DNA from: Caballeronia sp. BR00000012568055
GTDB lineage: Bacteria; Pseudomonadota; Gammaproteobacteria; Burkholderiales; Burkholderiaceae
Reading direction: 5' to 3'
Assembly: GCF_029439455.1 (NCBI RefSeq)
Contig: NZ_JAQFVG010000358.1
Location: forward strand, 202,076-266,075
DNA: 64,000 bases
Under the pieces are notes generated by a model. The model was not told the origin of the DNA and made no database searches. It worked only from the letters and a program-made list of their open reading frames with translations. Positions 36,992 to 45,062 of the stretch are shown one piece after another (position 1 is the stretch's first letter; each line of letters starts with the position of its first letter). The position numbers and the translations under genes were made by a program.

Positions 36992-37005
36992 GTTGACTCG
37001 TCAAC
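36992..37005. promoter_or_regulatory. palindrome GTTGACTCGTCAAC, likely MarR operator
   Basis: GTTGA-CTCG-TCAAC forms a 5+5 inverted repeat 17 bases upstream of the exporter start codon at 37023. It fits the TTGACxxGTCAA pattern seen in front of MarR-controlled exporters. The marR gene follows the exporter, supporting local repression. Confidence 0.6.
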
Positions 37006-37022
37006 TATTGTTGTCACAAAAA

Positions 37023-38618
37023 ATGGCCGTTCACACAGCCGCGCATCATTCCAGCGGACAGGTTCTGCCTTTCCGCGAATCGCTTATGGCGATGCTGGGC
37101 GTTTCCTTCGTCACCATGCTCGTCGCGCTGGATCAAACCGTCGTTGGCACGGCGCTGCCTACCATGGTCGCAGAATTGCGGGGTTTCGATCTCTACGCGT
37201 GGGTCGCCACGTCCTATCTACTGACTTCCGTTGTCACGGTGCCGATTTTCGGTCGCCTCGGCGATTACTACGGTCGCAAACCCTTCGTGATCGCATCGAT
37301 TGTCGTGTTCACGGTGGCGTCGGTGTTGTGCGGGCTTGCCAACAGCATGATGTTTCTCGTGCTCGCGCGCGGCTTGCAGGGCATCGGCGGCGGCATGTTG
37401 GTCGGGACCGCGTTCGCGTGCATTGCGGATCTGTTTCCGGACAACGTCGTGCGCCTGCGCTGGCAAGTGCTGATGAGTTCGGCGTTCGGCATCGCCAATG
37501 CGGTCGGGCCGTCGCTCGGCGGGATTCTCACGGAATACTACGGTTGGCGCTCGGTGTTCTACGTCAATTTGCCGGTTGGCGTGATTTCGCTGTTTTTTGT
37601 GTGGCGCTTTCTGCCGCATCTGCGGCACGTCAAGCATGAAGGCAAAATGCGGCTCGACTGGCCCGGCGCGGCGTTGATCGCGTTGACGCTCGGCGCGCTG
37701 CAATTGTTCGTCGAAATGTTGCCGAAGCATGGACTGACGGCGGAAACCGGCGTGCTGCTCGTCATGAGCGCGGCGGCGGGTTTCGGCTTATGGAAGTGGG
37801 AAAAGCGCTGCGATTACGCCATCCTGCCGATCGATATGTTCCGCAACAAGGCGCTTGCCGCTTTGTTCACGCTGGCGATTCTCGGCGGCTTCACCATGTT
37901 TTCGCTATTGTTCTATGCGCCGCTGTTGTTCCAGGGCGGCTTCGGCATGTCGCCGAAAGACGCGGGCGTGATGATTACGCCGCTGGTCGTGTTCATTACC
38001 ATCGGCAGTATTGTGAATGGGCGGATCGTGACGCGGCTGAAGAACGCGAATCTGATGCTGTTTATCGGCTTCGCGTTTCTCGCGGTGTCGTGTCTCGGCG
38101 TGGTGATCGCGACGCACACTACGCCGCGTTCGGTGCTGCTGGCGTTTATGCTGATCGGCGGACTCGGTCTCGGTTTTGTGATGCCGAATCTCACCGTGTT
38201 CGCGCAGCAGACGGCGGGCCGCGAACATCTCGGTATTGCGACGGCGCTGCTGCAATCGTTACGCATGATCGGCGGGATGATCGGCACGGCGATCACCGGC
38301 ACGCTGATCAGCCATTTGTACGCGAGCGGCGTAAGTATCGCGCTGGAAAAAGATCACGCGATGCGCTGGCTCAGCGATCTCGCCGATCCGCAAATCCTGA
38401 TCAATCGCGAAGGACAGCAAACGCTGCTCGCGCAATTCGCAGCGGCCGGGCATAACGGCGCGGCGCTGATCGAATCGGCGCGCGAATCGCTGGTCGCGGC
38501 AATTCACATTGGTTTGGCGATGGCGGCGATCGTCGCGGTGCTGTCGTTCTGGCAAGCGCGGCGCGTGCCGCCGGTACGCTTGAAGGGACCGCAGGAACCG
38601 GTCATCCTCGCGGAATGA
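37023..38618 (+). CDS. DHA2 family MFS drug exporter (EmrB/QacA type)
   Basis: A 14-TM proton-driven multidrug exporter of about 531 residues. It shows the DHA2 motifs LDQTVVGTALPTM (TM1), GRLGDYYGRKPFVIASIV (motif A) and the TM5 motif region GIANAVGPSLGGILTEYYGWR (motif C). The frame is open to 36897, overlapping the EcsC start, but ATG 37023 lies just after a palindromic operator and fits the family. A MarR gene follows after 15 bases; no emrA-like membrane fusion partner is present. Confidence 0.9.
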   Translation: MAVHTAAHHSSGQVLPFRESLMAMLGVSFVTMLVALDQTVVGTALPTMVAELRGFDLYAWVATSYLLTSVVTVPIFGRLGDYYGRKPFVIASIVVFTVASVLCGLANSMMFLVLARGLQGIGGGMLVGTAFACIADLFPDNVVRLRWQVLMSSAFGIANAVGPSLGGILTEYYGWRSVFYVNLPVGVISLFFVWRFLPHLRHVKHEGKMRLDWPGAALIALTLGALQLFVEMLPKHGLTAETGVLLVMSAAAGFGLWKWEKRCDYAILPIDMFRNKALAALFTLAILGGFTMFSLLFYAPLLFQGGFGMSPKDAGVMITPLVVFITIGSIVNGRIVTRLKNANLMLFIGFAFLAVSCLGVVIATHTTPRSVLLAFMLIGGLGLGFVMPNLTVFAQQTAGREHLGIATALLQSLRMIGGMIGTAITGTLISHLYASGVSIALEKDHAMRWLSDLADPQILINREGQQTLLAQFAAAGHNGAALIESARESLVAAIHIGLAMAAIVAVLSFWQARRVPPVRLKGPQEPVILAE

Positions 38619-38633
38619 GAAAGGGATCACAGC

Positions 38634-39089
38634 ATGAATGAACAAGACCGCATTGCCGTCGTGCAGCAGTTTGGCCGCACGTATCGCGCGTTTATGTCGG
38701 CGTTCGAAGCCGCCGTCGGTCAGCCGATGCCGCGCTGGCGCATCTTGCTCGCCTTGCACGAGCACGCGGGCGTGTTGTCGCAGAAGCTGCTGGTCGAGCG
38801 CCTGAAGGTCGATCCGGGCGCGCTGACGCGTCAGTTGAAGACGCTGGAAAGTCTCGGCTGGATCGTGCGCAGCGTGGATGCACGCGATAACCGCGTCTCG
38901 AACGTCGCGCTTACGCCGCTCGGTCGAGCGGCCGCCGAAGAAGGCCTGCCGCGCCGCAACGCGTATCTTCACGACACCATGGCCTCGCTTCCCGACGATT
39001 CCATCGAAGCACTGTCCAGCGCGCTTCAAATGCTGGAAAAGCGCATTCAGCAAGTCGCGGCGACCAATGCCGCCGCGCTCGAAGAATAA
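38634..39089 (+). CDS. MarR family transcriptional regulator
   Basis: A 151-residue winged-helix regulator: MPRWRILLALHEHAGVLSQKLLVERLKVDPGALTRQLKTLESLGWI is the standard MarR HTH, followed by the beta-wing VDARDNRVSNVALTPLG. It is co-transcribed with the upstream exporter and probably represses it through the palindrome at 36992, released by a toxic phenolic or drug. The inducer is unknown. Confidence 0.92.
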   Translation: MNEQDRIAVVQQFGRTYRAFMSAFEAAVGQPMPRWRILLALHEHAGVLSQKLLVERLKVDPGALTRQLKTLESLGWIVRSVDARDNRVSNVALTPLGRAAAEEGLPRRNAYLHDTMASLPDDSIEALSSALQMLEKRIQQVAATNAAALEE

Positions 39090-39092
39090 AGC

Positions 39093-40367
39093 TCAGAAGA
39101 ACGTTTCGATCACTTCGGTCACGCGATATTTCGGATCGACGACCAGCACCTGACGCCATTTATCGAACGTCAGGCACGGATGCGAAATGTCGAACGCGAC
39201 CATATCGCCGACCTTCACATCCGCGCCCGGCTTGATACGCATATACGCGTGCTGATCCATCATGCCGAAGATTTCCCAGCCTTCATCGGCGGAGAGATCG
39301 CGCGGCATATTGGTACCCGGACGAAAATGCTTCGCGGGTTCCGGCAGACCGGCATCGAACGCGGCATCGCGCTTGCCGAGACCGATGATCGCGCGATCCG
39401 GTTCGGGAATCGACTGCACGTATGCCCACAATTGCAGCGCGGGCTTCAATCCCTGGCCCATTTTCTTGGCGATCGGATTGCGCGCGAAAATTTCGTTCTG
39501 CGCTTTCTTGTAGACACCGACATCGTGCGTCAGATAGCAGCCCGGACGCAGCACGACTTCAATCGCATTGCCGCTGGCCTTGGCGAACTCGTCCGCGACG
39601 ACGTCGTACCATGCCGATCCCGCGCCCGATAAAATTGCCGGCTGGCGCGTGATCTTGCCTTGCGACAGCAGCGCGCGCGTGGTGTCCACCGCGTTCTTCA
39701 GATACGCGCGCACACCGGCTTCGTCCTGAAGCACGCCTTCATACACTTCGATACCCGCGAGTTCGATCGTGCCATTCCAGCGCGCAATGGCCGCGAGCAC
39801 GGCTTCGCGTTGCGCGTCGTCGCGTACGCCGGTGCGCCCGCCCGGCACGCCGAGTTCGATCAGCACGTTCAGCTTCTTTTTCACGTCGCTGAAAAACGCG
39901 CCGAGTTGATCGACGCCATCGGCTGAATCGACCAGACAGAAGAATTCGAAGCCCGGGTCGGTCAGCAATTCCGCGATCATGCCCATGTTGCGCTTTCCGA
40001 CGAGCTGATTCGCCATCAACACGCGATGCACGCCACCGCGATACGCCGCACGCACCTGATGCGCCGTCGCCAGCGTAATGCCCCACGCGCCGTTATCGAG
40101 CTGCTTGCGGAACAGTTGCGGCGCCATCGTGGTCTTGCCGTGCGGCGCGAGCTTCACGCCGTACTCGCCGACGAAGCTCTGCATCCACTTCAGATTGTGT
40201 TCGATGCGATCCGCGTACAGCACCGCCGCGGGCAAGCTCACATCTTCATCGAGCAGATTCCATTGCAGCCGCGATGCGTCAACCAACTGAATGCCGGTGC
40301 CCGGAACCATGCCGAGTCCTTTGCCGAACGGGTCGATCGTCGCGCTGTGATAGTTTGTAACTTTCAT
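39093..40367 (-). CDS. PLP-dependent D-amino-acid deaminase / D-serine dehydratase-like (DSD1 fold)
   Basis: A fold-III PLP enzyme of 424 residues (429 if started at 40382). The PLP lysine lies in KLAPHGKTTMAP, and the C-terminal DISHPCLTF supplies the His and Cys that bind the catalytic zinc in eukaryote-type D-serine dehydratase and D-threonine aldolase. It probably deaminates D-Ser/D-Thr-like substrates to 2-oxo acids. It is divergent from an RpiR regulator and next to D-aminoacylase and RidA, so it likely consumes the D-amino acids released there. Confidence 0.85.
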   Translation of the reverse strand: MKVTNYHSATIDPFGKGLGMVPGTGIQLVDASRLQWNLLDEDVSLPAAVLYADRIEHNLKWMQSFVGEYGVKLAPHGKTTMAPQLFRKQLDNGAWGITLATAHQVRAAYRGGVHRVLMANQLVGKRNMGMIAELLTDPGFEFFCLVDSADGVDQLGAFFSDVKKKLNVLIELGVPGGRTGVRDDAQREAVLAAIARWNGTIELAGIEVYEGVLQDEAGVRAYLKNAVDTTRALLSQGKITRQPAILSGAGSAWYDVVADEFAKASGNAIEVVLRPGCYLTHDVGVYKKAQNEIFARNPIAKKMGQGLKPALQLWAYVQSIPEPDRAIIGLGKRDAAFDAGLPEPAKHFRPGTNMPRDLSADEGWEIFGMMDQHAYMRIKPGADVKVGDMVAFDISHPCLTFDKWRQVLVVDPKYRVTEVIETFF

Positions 40368-40490
40368 TCGATGCTGCTCCATCGTTCGTTTAGATCAATA
40401 TCGCCCGATGCCGGGAATTGACGCATTATGGTAACCAAAGTAGCATGCGCAGTGGAAATGTTATTTAGTAACACAGCCCTCTGGTAAACC

Positions 40491-41378
40491 ATGAACGGCC
40501 ACGCCGACTCGCTCAGTTTCGATATCGTCGCGCGCATTGCAGAGTGTGCGCCTGAATTGCGCAGCGCCGAACGCAAAGTCGCCGCGCTGATTCTCGACGA
40601 CCTCACCAGCGCATCGCGCGCGAGCATCGGCGCGCTGGCGGACAAGGCGGAAGTGAGCGTCGCCACGGTCACGCGATTTGCCAAAGCCGTCGGTTGTCAC
40701 GATGTGCGCGAACTGAAGTTGCGGCTCGCGCAGGCGGCGGCGGTCGGACAGCGTTTTTTGAAACGTGAACCCGATGCGGTTCCCGATTCGCTCGCCGCGC
40801 GCATCTTCGAGGAAGTGCAGACCACGCTCGCGCAGAATCAGGGCGCGCTGCGCGCCGCGCCGATCGCCGAAGCGGCGGACGCGCTCGCCGAAGCCTCGAT
40901 GATTTACGTGTTCGGCATGGGCGGCGGATCGACCGCGCTCGCCGATGAAATGCGCTTTCGCCTCGTGCGGCTCGGGCGGCCGGTCGCTTCGTATCAGGAT
41001 GGCTTGTTGCAGCGGATGGTGGCATCGACGTTATCGAAGGAACATGTCGTCGTGGCGTTGTCCGTGACCGGGCAGACGCCCGAAATGGTCGATAGCTGCC
41101 GCCTTGCGCGCGAGTACGGCGCGCGCGTGATCGCGCTGACCGCGCCCGCGTCGCCGCTTGGCGCGCTGGCGGATTGGCTGGTGCCGATCATCGCGATCGA
41201 AACGGACTTTATCTACAAACCGTCGTCGTCACGCTACGCGATGATGATGGCGCTCGACTTGCTCGTCACCGAACTGGCCGTCAAACAGGCCGATACGAGC
41301 CGCGAACTGCTGCGCCGCATGAAACACGCACTCGATACGCATCGCGGCGGCGGCGAGCGTCAACCTTTGGGAGACTGA
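40491..41378 (+). CDS. RpiR/MurR family transcriptional regulator
   Basis: A 295-residue regulator with an N-terminal RpiR HTH (about 10-85; VAALILDDLTSASRASIGALADKAEVSVATVTRFAKAVG) and a C-terminal SIS domain (about 120-265; VFGMGGGSTALADEM, LSVTGQTPEMVD), which normally binds a phosphosugar. Its location between the divergent PLP deaminase and D-aminoacylase suggests it controls both; the ligand could be an N-acyl-amino sugar or D-amino-acid derivative. D-aminoacylase starts 2 bases after its stop. Confidence 0.93.
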   Translation: MNGHADSLSFDIVARIAECAPELRSAERKVAALILDDLTSASRASIGALADKAEVSVATVTRFAKAVGCHDVRELKLRLAQAAAVGQRFLKREPDAVPDSLAARIFEEVQTTLAQNQGALRAAPIAEAADALAEASMIYVFGMGGGSTALADEMRFRLVRLGRPVASYQDGLLQRMVASTLSKEHVVVALSVTGQTPEMVDSCRLAREYGARVIALTAPASPLGALADWLVPIIAIETDFIYKPSSSRYAMMMALDLLVTELAVKQADTSRELLRRMKHALDTHRGGGERQPLGD

Positions 41379-41380
41379 TC

Positions 41381-42859
41381 ATGGAACATGCCGATACGCT
41401 GATCATTGGCGCGCGATTGATCGATGGAACCGGCGCGCCCGCCGTCGAGCGCGATGTCGCGGTGCGCGACGGGCGCATCGTGGCGATCGTCGAAGCGGGC
41501 GGTTTGAGCGCGTGGACCGCCGATGAAACGTTCGATGCGCAAGGCAAAGTGCTCGCGCCCGGTTTTATCGACGTTCACACGCACGACGATACGCACGTGA
41601 TCAACTCGCCGCAGATGATGCCGAAGATCACGCAGGGCGTGACGACGGTGATCGTCGGCAATTGCGGGATCAGCGCGTCGCCGGTGACGCTGAAGGGCGC
41701 GCCGCCCGATCCGATGAACCTGCTCGGCGATCAGGCGGCTTTTGCTTATCCGACGTTTGCGTCTTACGTCGAAGCGGTCAACGCAGCGCATCCGACGGTG
41801 AACGTCGGCGCGCTGATCGGCCATACGGCGCTGCGCAACAATCATATGGATCGGCTGGATCGCGGTGCATCGAACGATGAAGTCGCCGCGATGCGCGCGC
41901 AACTCGAAGAAGCGCTGGATAACGGCGCGCTCGGTTTGTCGAGTGGATTGGCGTATGGATCGGCGTTCAACGCGCCGCCCGAAGAAGTGCAGGCGCTGGC
42001 CGAGCCGCTCGCGAAAGCCGGCGCGCTCTACACCACGCATATGCGCACCGAATTCGACGCCATTCTCGATGCCATGGACGAGGCGTATCGCGTGGGCCGC
42101 CATGCGCGCGTGCCGGTGGTGATTTCGCATCTGAAGTGCGCGGGGCCGTCGAACTGGGGACGCAGCGAGGAAGTGCTGAAATCGATCGAAAGCACGCGTG
42201 AAGGCCAGCCGATCGGTTGCGATTGCTATCCGTACAACCGCAGTTCCTCGACGCTCGATCTGAAGCAAGTCACGGGCGATATCGACATCACAATTACCTG
42301 GTCAACGCCGCATCCGGAAATGGCGGGCAAGCTGATCCGCGAAGTCGCCGATGAATGGAAGCTCACGCAACAGGAAGCGGCGAAGCGTCTGCAACCGGCG
42401 GGCGCGGTGTATCACAACATGTCGGAAGACGACGTGCGGCGCATCCTCTCGCATCCCGCGACGATGGTCGGTTCCGACGGCTTGCCGAACGATCCGCTGC
42501 CGCATCCGCGTTTGTGGGGCGCGTTTCCGCGCGTGCTCGGCCACTATGCGCGCGATACATCGCTGCTGCCGCTCGAAGAAGCGGTTCGCAAGATGACGAG
42601 TTTGTCGGCGCGGCGCTTCAGTCTCGCGGAGCGTGGCGAAGTGAAGGTGGGATATCACGCGGATCTGGTCGTATTCGATCCCGAACGCGTGATCGATTCC
42701 GCGACGTTTTCGAATCCGCAGCAAGCGGCGGACGGTATCGATGCGGTGTGGGTGAATGGGGGTTTGACGTATCGCGAGCGGGCCGTGACCGGCGCGCGCG
42801 CGGGACGTTTCGTGGCGCGTGGTTCGGCGTCGAAACTGGATGCGGAAGGCGCGTTCTAA
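41381..42859 (+). CDS. N-acyl-D-amino-acid deacylase (D-aminoacylase)
   Basis: An amidohydrolase of 492 residues. The metal site is visible in GFIDVHTHDD (His66, His68), the Zn-ligand Cys in IVGNCGISASP, a His in VISHLKCAG, and the catalytic Asp in VGSDGLPNDP. It hydrolyses N-acyl-D-amino acids to D-amino acids and carboxylate. The frame is open upstream to 41174, but ATG 41381 has GGGAG just upstream and directly follows the RpiR stop. RidA follows 32 bases later. Confidence 0.94.
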   Translation: MEHADTLIIGARLIDGTGAPAVERDVAVRDGRIVAIVEAGGLSAWTADETFDAQGKVLAPGFIDVHTHDDTHVINSPQMMPKITQGVTTVIVGNCGISASPVTLKGAPPDPMNLLGDQAAFAYPTFASYVEAVNAAHPTVNVGALIGHTALRNNHMDRLDRGASNDEVAAMRAQLEEALDNGALGLSSGLAYGSAFNAPPEEVQALAEPLAKAGALYTTHMRTEFDAILDAMDEAYRVGRHARVPVVISHLKCAGPSNWGRSEEVLKSIESTREGQPIGCDCYPYNRSSSTLDLKQVTGDIDITITWSTPHPEMAGKLIREVADEWKLTQQEAAKRLQPAGAVYHNMSEDDVRRILSHPATMVGSDGLPNDPLPHPRLWGAFPRVLGHYARDTSLLPLEEAVRKMTSLSARRFSLAERGEVKVGYHADLVVFDPERVIDSATFSNPQQAADGIDAVWVNGGLTYRERAVTGARAGRFVARGSASKLDAEGAF

Positions 42860-42891
42860 AACTTGATGCGATTGAAAAAGGAGTCGTAGAG

Positions 42892-43272
42892 ATGAAGCGT
42901 TATGGCGTGGAAGGTGGCAAGGGACAAGGCGGCGCACATATGCCGTTCGCGCGTGCGGTGGAAGCGGATGGCTGGCTGTTCGTATCGGGCCAGACGCCGA
43001 TGGAAAACGGCGAGGTGATCAACGGCGGAATCGTCGAGCAGACGCACAAGGCGATTCAGAACGTAATCGCTATTCTGGAAGAAGCGGGTTATGGCACGGA
43101 ACACGTCGTGCGCTGCGGCGTGTGGCTGGACGATCCGCGCGACTTCGCATCGTTCAACAAGATCTTCAAGGAATACTTCGGCGCGAACCCGCCCGCGCGT
43201 GCGTGTGTGGTGTCGTCGATGGTGATCGACTGCAAGGTCGAGGTGGATTGCGTGGCTTATAAGAAGGCGTAA
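42892..43272 (+). CDS. RidA family enamine/imine deaminase
   Basis: A 126-residue YjgF/YER057c/UK114 protein. RidA hydrolyses reactive 2-aminoacrylate-type enamines formed by PLP deaminases. The conserved Arg in NPPARACVVS and Glu in KVEVDCVAY are present, so it should be active. Its pairing with a PLP D-amino-acid deaminase makes biochemical sense: it would clear the enamine intermediates. The ribosome-binding site is AAAAAGGAG. A strong bidirectional terminator follows. Confidence 0.93.
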   Translation: MKRYGVEGGKGQGGAHMPFARAVEADGWLFVSGQTPMENGEVINGGIVEQTHKAIQNVIAILEEAGYGTEHVVRCGVWLDDPRDFASFNKIFKEYFGANPPARACVVSSMVIDCKVEVDCVAYKKA

Positions 43273-43279
43273 ATTCTGT

Positions 43280-43318
43280 TGCGGCTTCGCGTGTTACTCG
43301 CGAAGCCGCATTGTCATT
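43280..43318. terminator. bidirectional hairpin terminator between ridA-like gene and queF
   Basis: A perfect 12-bp stem TGCGGCTTCGCG/CGCGAAGCCGCA (43280-43310) with a 7-base loop is followed by TTGTCATTT. The genes converge here, so it probably serves both. Confidence 0.85.
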
Positions 43319-44142
43319 TACTGCCGCGCCAGCCGCGCATTATCCGGCATCGGCAAATTGAAGTTAGTGCGAAACGGATTGATATCCAGCCCGCCACGCC
43401 GCGTATAACGCGCATAAACCGCCAGCCGTTCCGGCTTACATTCCCGCATGATGTCCATGAAAATGCGCTCGACGCATTGCTCATGAAAGCCCGTATGCTC
43501 GCGGAACGACACGATATATCGCAGCAAGCCCGCGTGATCGATCTGCGAACCGTAATAACGAATCTGCACGCTGCCCCAGTCCGGCTGTCCCGTCACCGGA
43601 CAATTCGATTTCAGCAGATTCGAAAACAGCGTTTCATCGGTCGGCGCTTCATCATGCGCGGCCTTCAATAGCGAAGCGTCCGGCGCGTAAATCTCGCAAT
43701 CCAGATCCAGCCGATCCAGCGATAAACCATCGAACTCTTCCATCGTCAGCTTGGCGAATTCGGCGGGCGCGGTCAGTTGCACCGATACCGTCGCGCCGCA
43801 AATCGCCGATACATCGCGCTTGATGGCGGCGCGCACGTCGTCGATGGAATCGAAACGAGTTTGCGCAAACGAGCCGAGATACAGCTTGAACGATTTCGAT
43901 TCGACGATATTCGGTGAATCCGCCGGCACGAAGAATGTCGCCACCGCAAGCTGCGGTTTGCCGCGCATATTCAGCCACGACAATTCGTAAGCATTCCAGA
44001 TATCCGTGCCGAAGAACGGCAGCCGCGCCGGCACGCCGATATCGTCGCGCGCGCGCTTGCGGTCGATCGGGAACAGCAGCGAGGCATCGTACTGTTCGGT
44101 GTAGTGGACGGGCTTGCCGAGCGGTGATTGTTCGGGTGTCAT
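43318..44142 (-). CDS. queF: NADPH-dependent preQ0 reductase (7-cyano-7-deazaguanine reductase)
   Basis: QueF reduces preQ0 to preQ1 in queuosine synthesis. The 274-residue long (unimodular-duplicated, YqcD-type) form has the N-terminal half with SPLGKPVHYTEQYDASLLFP and the catalytic cysteine in LLKSNCPVTGQPDWGSVQI. Its start overlaps the stop of the 5'-nucleotidase gene by 4 bases, so they are probably translationally coupled. Confidence 0.96.
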   Translation of the reverse strand: MTPEQSPLGKPVHYTEQYDASLLFPIDRKRARDDIGVPARLPFFGTDIWNAYELSWLNMRGKPQLAVATFFVPADSPNIVESKSFKLYLGSFAQTRFDSIDDVRAAIKRDVSAICGATVSVQLTAPAEFAKLTMEEFDGLSLDRLDLDCEIYAPDASLLKAAHDEAPTDETLFSNLLKSNCPVTGQPDWGSVQIRYYGSQIDHAGLLRYIVSFREHTGFHEQCVERIFMDIMRECKPERLAVYARYTRRGGLDINPFRTNFNLPMPDNARLARQ

Positions 44143-45053
44143 GATGCGTTCGCTATGCCGCTGAGAACGTGCCCCGTCGCAGTCACGACGCGGGCGGATT
44201 CGCAGTGGCGGATTTGGTCGTCGAAGAAAAAGTCGGGCTCGAATTCGCGCAGGAATTCGCCCTTGTCGAGTCCGCCCAGAAACATCGCTTCGTCGATATC
44301 GATGTCCCAGGCCATCAGCGTGCGGATCGCGCGTTCGTGTGCGGGCGCGGAGCGCGCGGTGACGAGCGCGGTGCGAATCTGCATCGACGATGTATTTTCG
44401 CTGTCGTCGGCGATGCGCTGGAGTTTGTTCAGTGCTGCCAGCAGCGGTTTCAACGGACCGCCGGGCAGAGGCGAATTGCGTTTATCCGTCTCGTGCCCGA
44501 CGAAGGCCGATAAACCATCGCTTTGGAATACGCGTTCGGCTTCATCGGAGAACAGCACGGCGTCGCCATCGAACGCGATGCGGATTTCGTCCGCGTATCG
44601 GCTCGATGCGCGCGGCGGTTCAGGCAGCACGCTTGCCGCGGGAAAACCGGCGGCGAGGGCATCACGCACATCTTCCGGATTCGCCGATAAAAACAGCGAC
44701 GCGCGCAACGGCTTCAGATACGCGAACGGCGAGCGCCCGCGCGTGAACACGCCACGTTCGATCGCCAAACCATGTTCGCGGCACGAATGGAACGCGCGCA
44801 AACCGCTGATCGGATCGCTGCGCGACAGAATCACCACTTCGACGCGCTGTTCATCCGCGTTCAACGCGAGCAGCTTGCGAATGAGACCAAACGCGACGCC
44901 CGGTTTCGCGGGCATTTCCAGCCGCGAACGCTGCAACGCTTCGTACGATGCGAGATCGCCCGCTTCGAAAACGCGATTCTCTTCCTCGAAATCGAACAGC
45001 GCGCGCGATGAAATCGCGACCACGAGTTTGTCTTCGAGCGTGAACTTGGGCAT
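44139..45053 (-). CDS. cytosolic 5'-nucleotidase (cN-I-like, 5_nucleotid family)
   Basis: A 304-residue member of the family related to mammalian cN-I and bacterial YorS-like nucleotidases. The N-terminal VVAISSRALFDFEEEN and the HAD-like acidic segment IAFDGDAVLFSDEAERVF are characteristic. It would hydrolyse nucleoside monophosphates; a role beside queF in nucleotide salvage is possible but not shown. It lies 9 bases from ilvA on the same strand. Confidence 0.85.
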   Translation of the reverse strand: MPKFTLEDKLVVAISSRALFDFEEENRVFEAGDLASYEALQRSRLEMPAKPGVAFGLIRKLLALNADEQRVEVVILSRSDPISGLRAFHSCREHGLAIERGVFTRGRSPFAYLKPLRASLFLSANPEDVRDALAAGFPAASVLPEPPRASSRYADEIRIAFDGDAVLFSDEAERVFQSDGLSAFVGHETDKRNSPLPGGPLKPLLAALNKLQRIADDSENTSSMQIRTALVTARSAPAHERAIRTLMAWDIDIDEAMFLGGLDKGEFLREFEPDFFFDDQIRHCESARVVTATGHVLSGIANAS

Positions 45054-45062
45054 CGCTTACGC

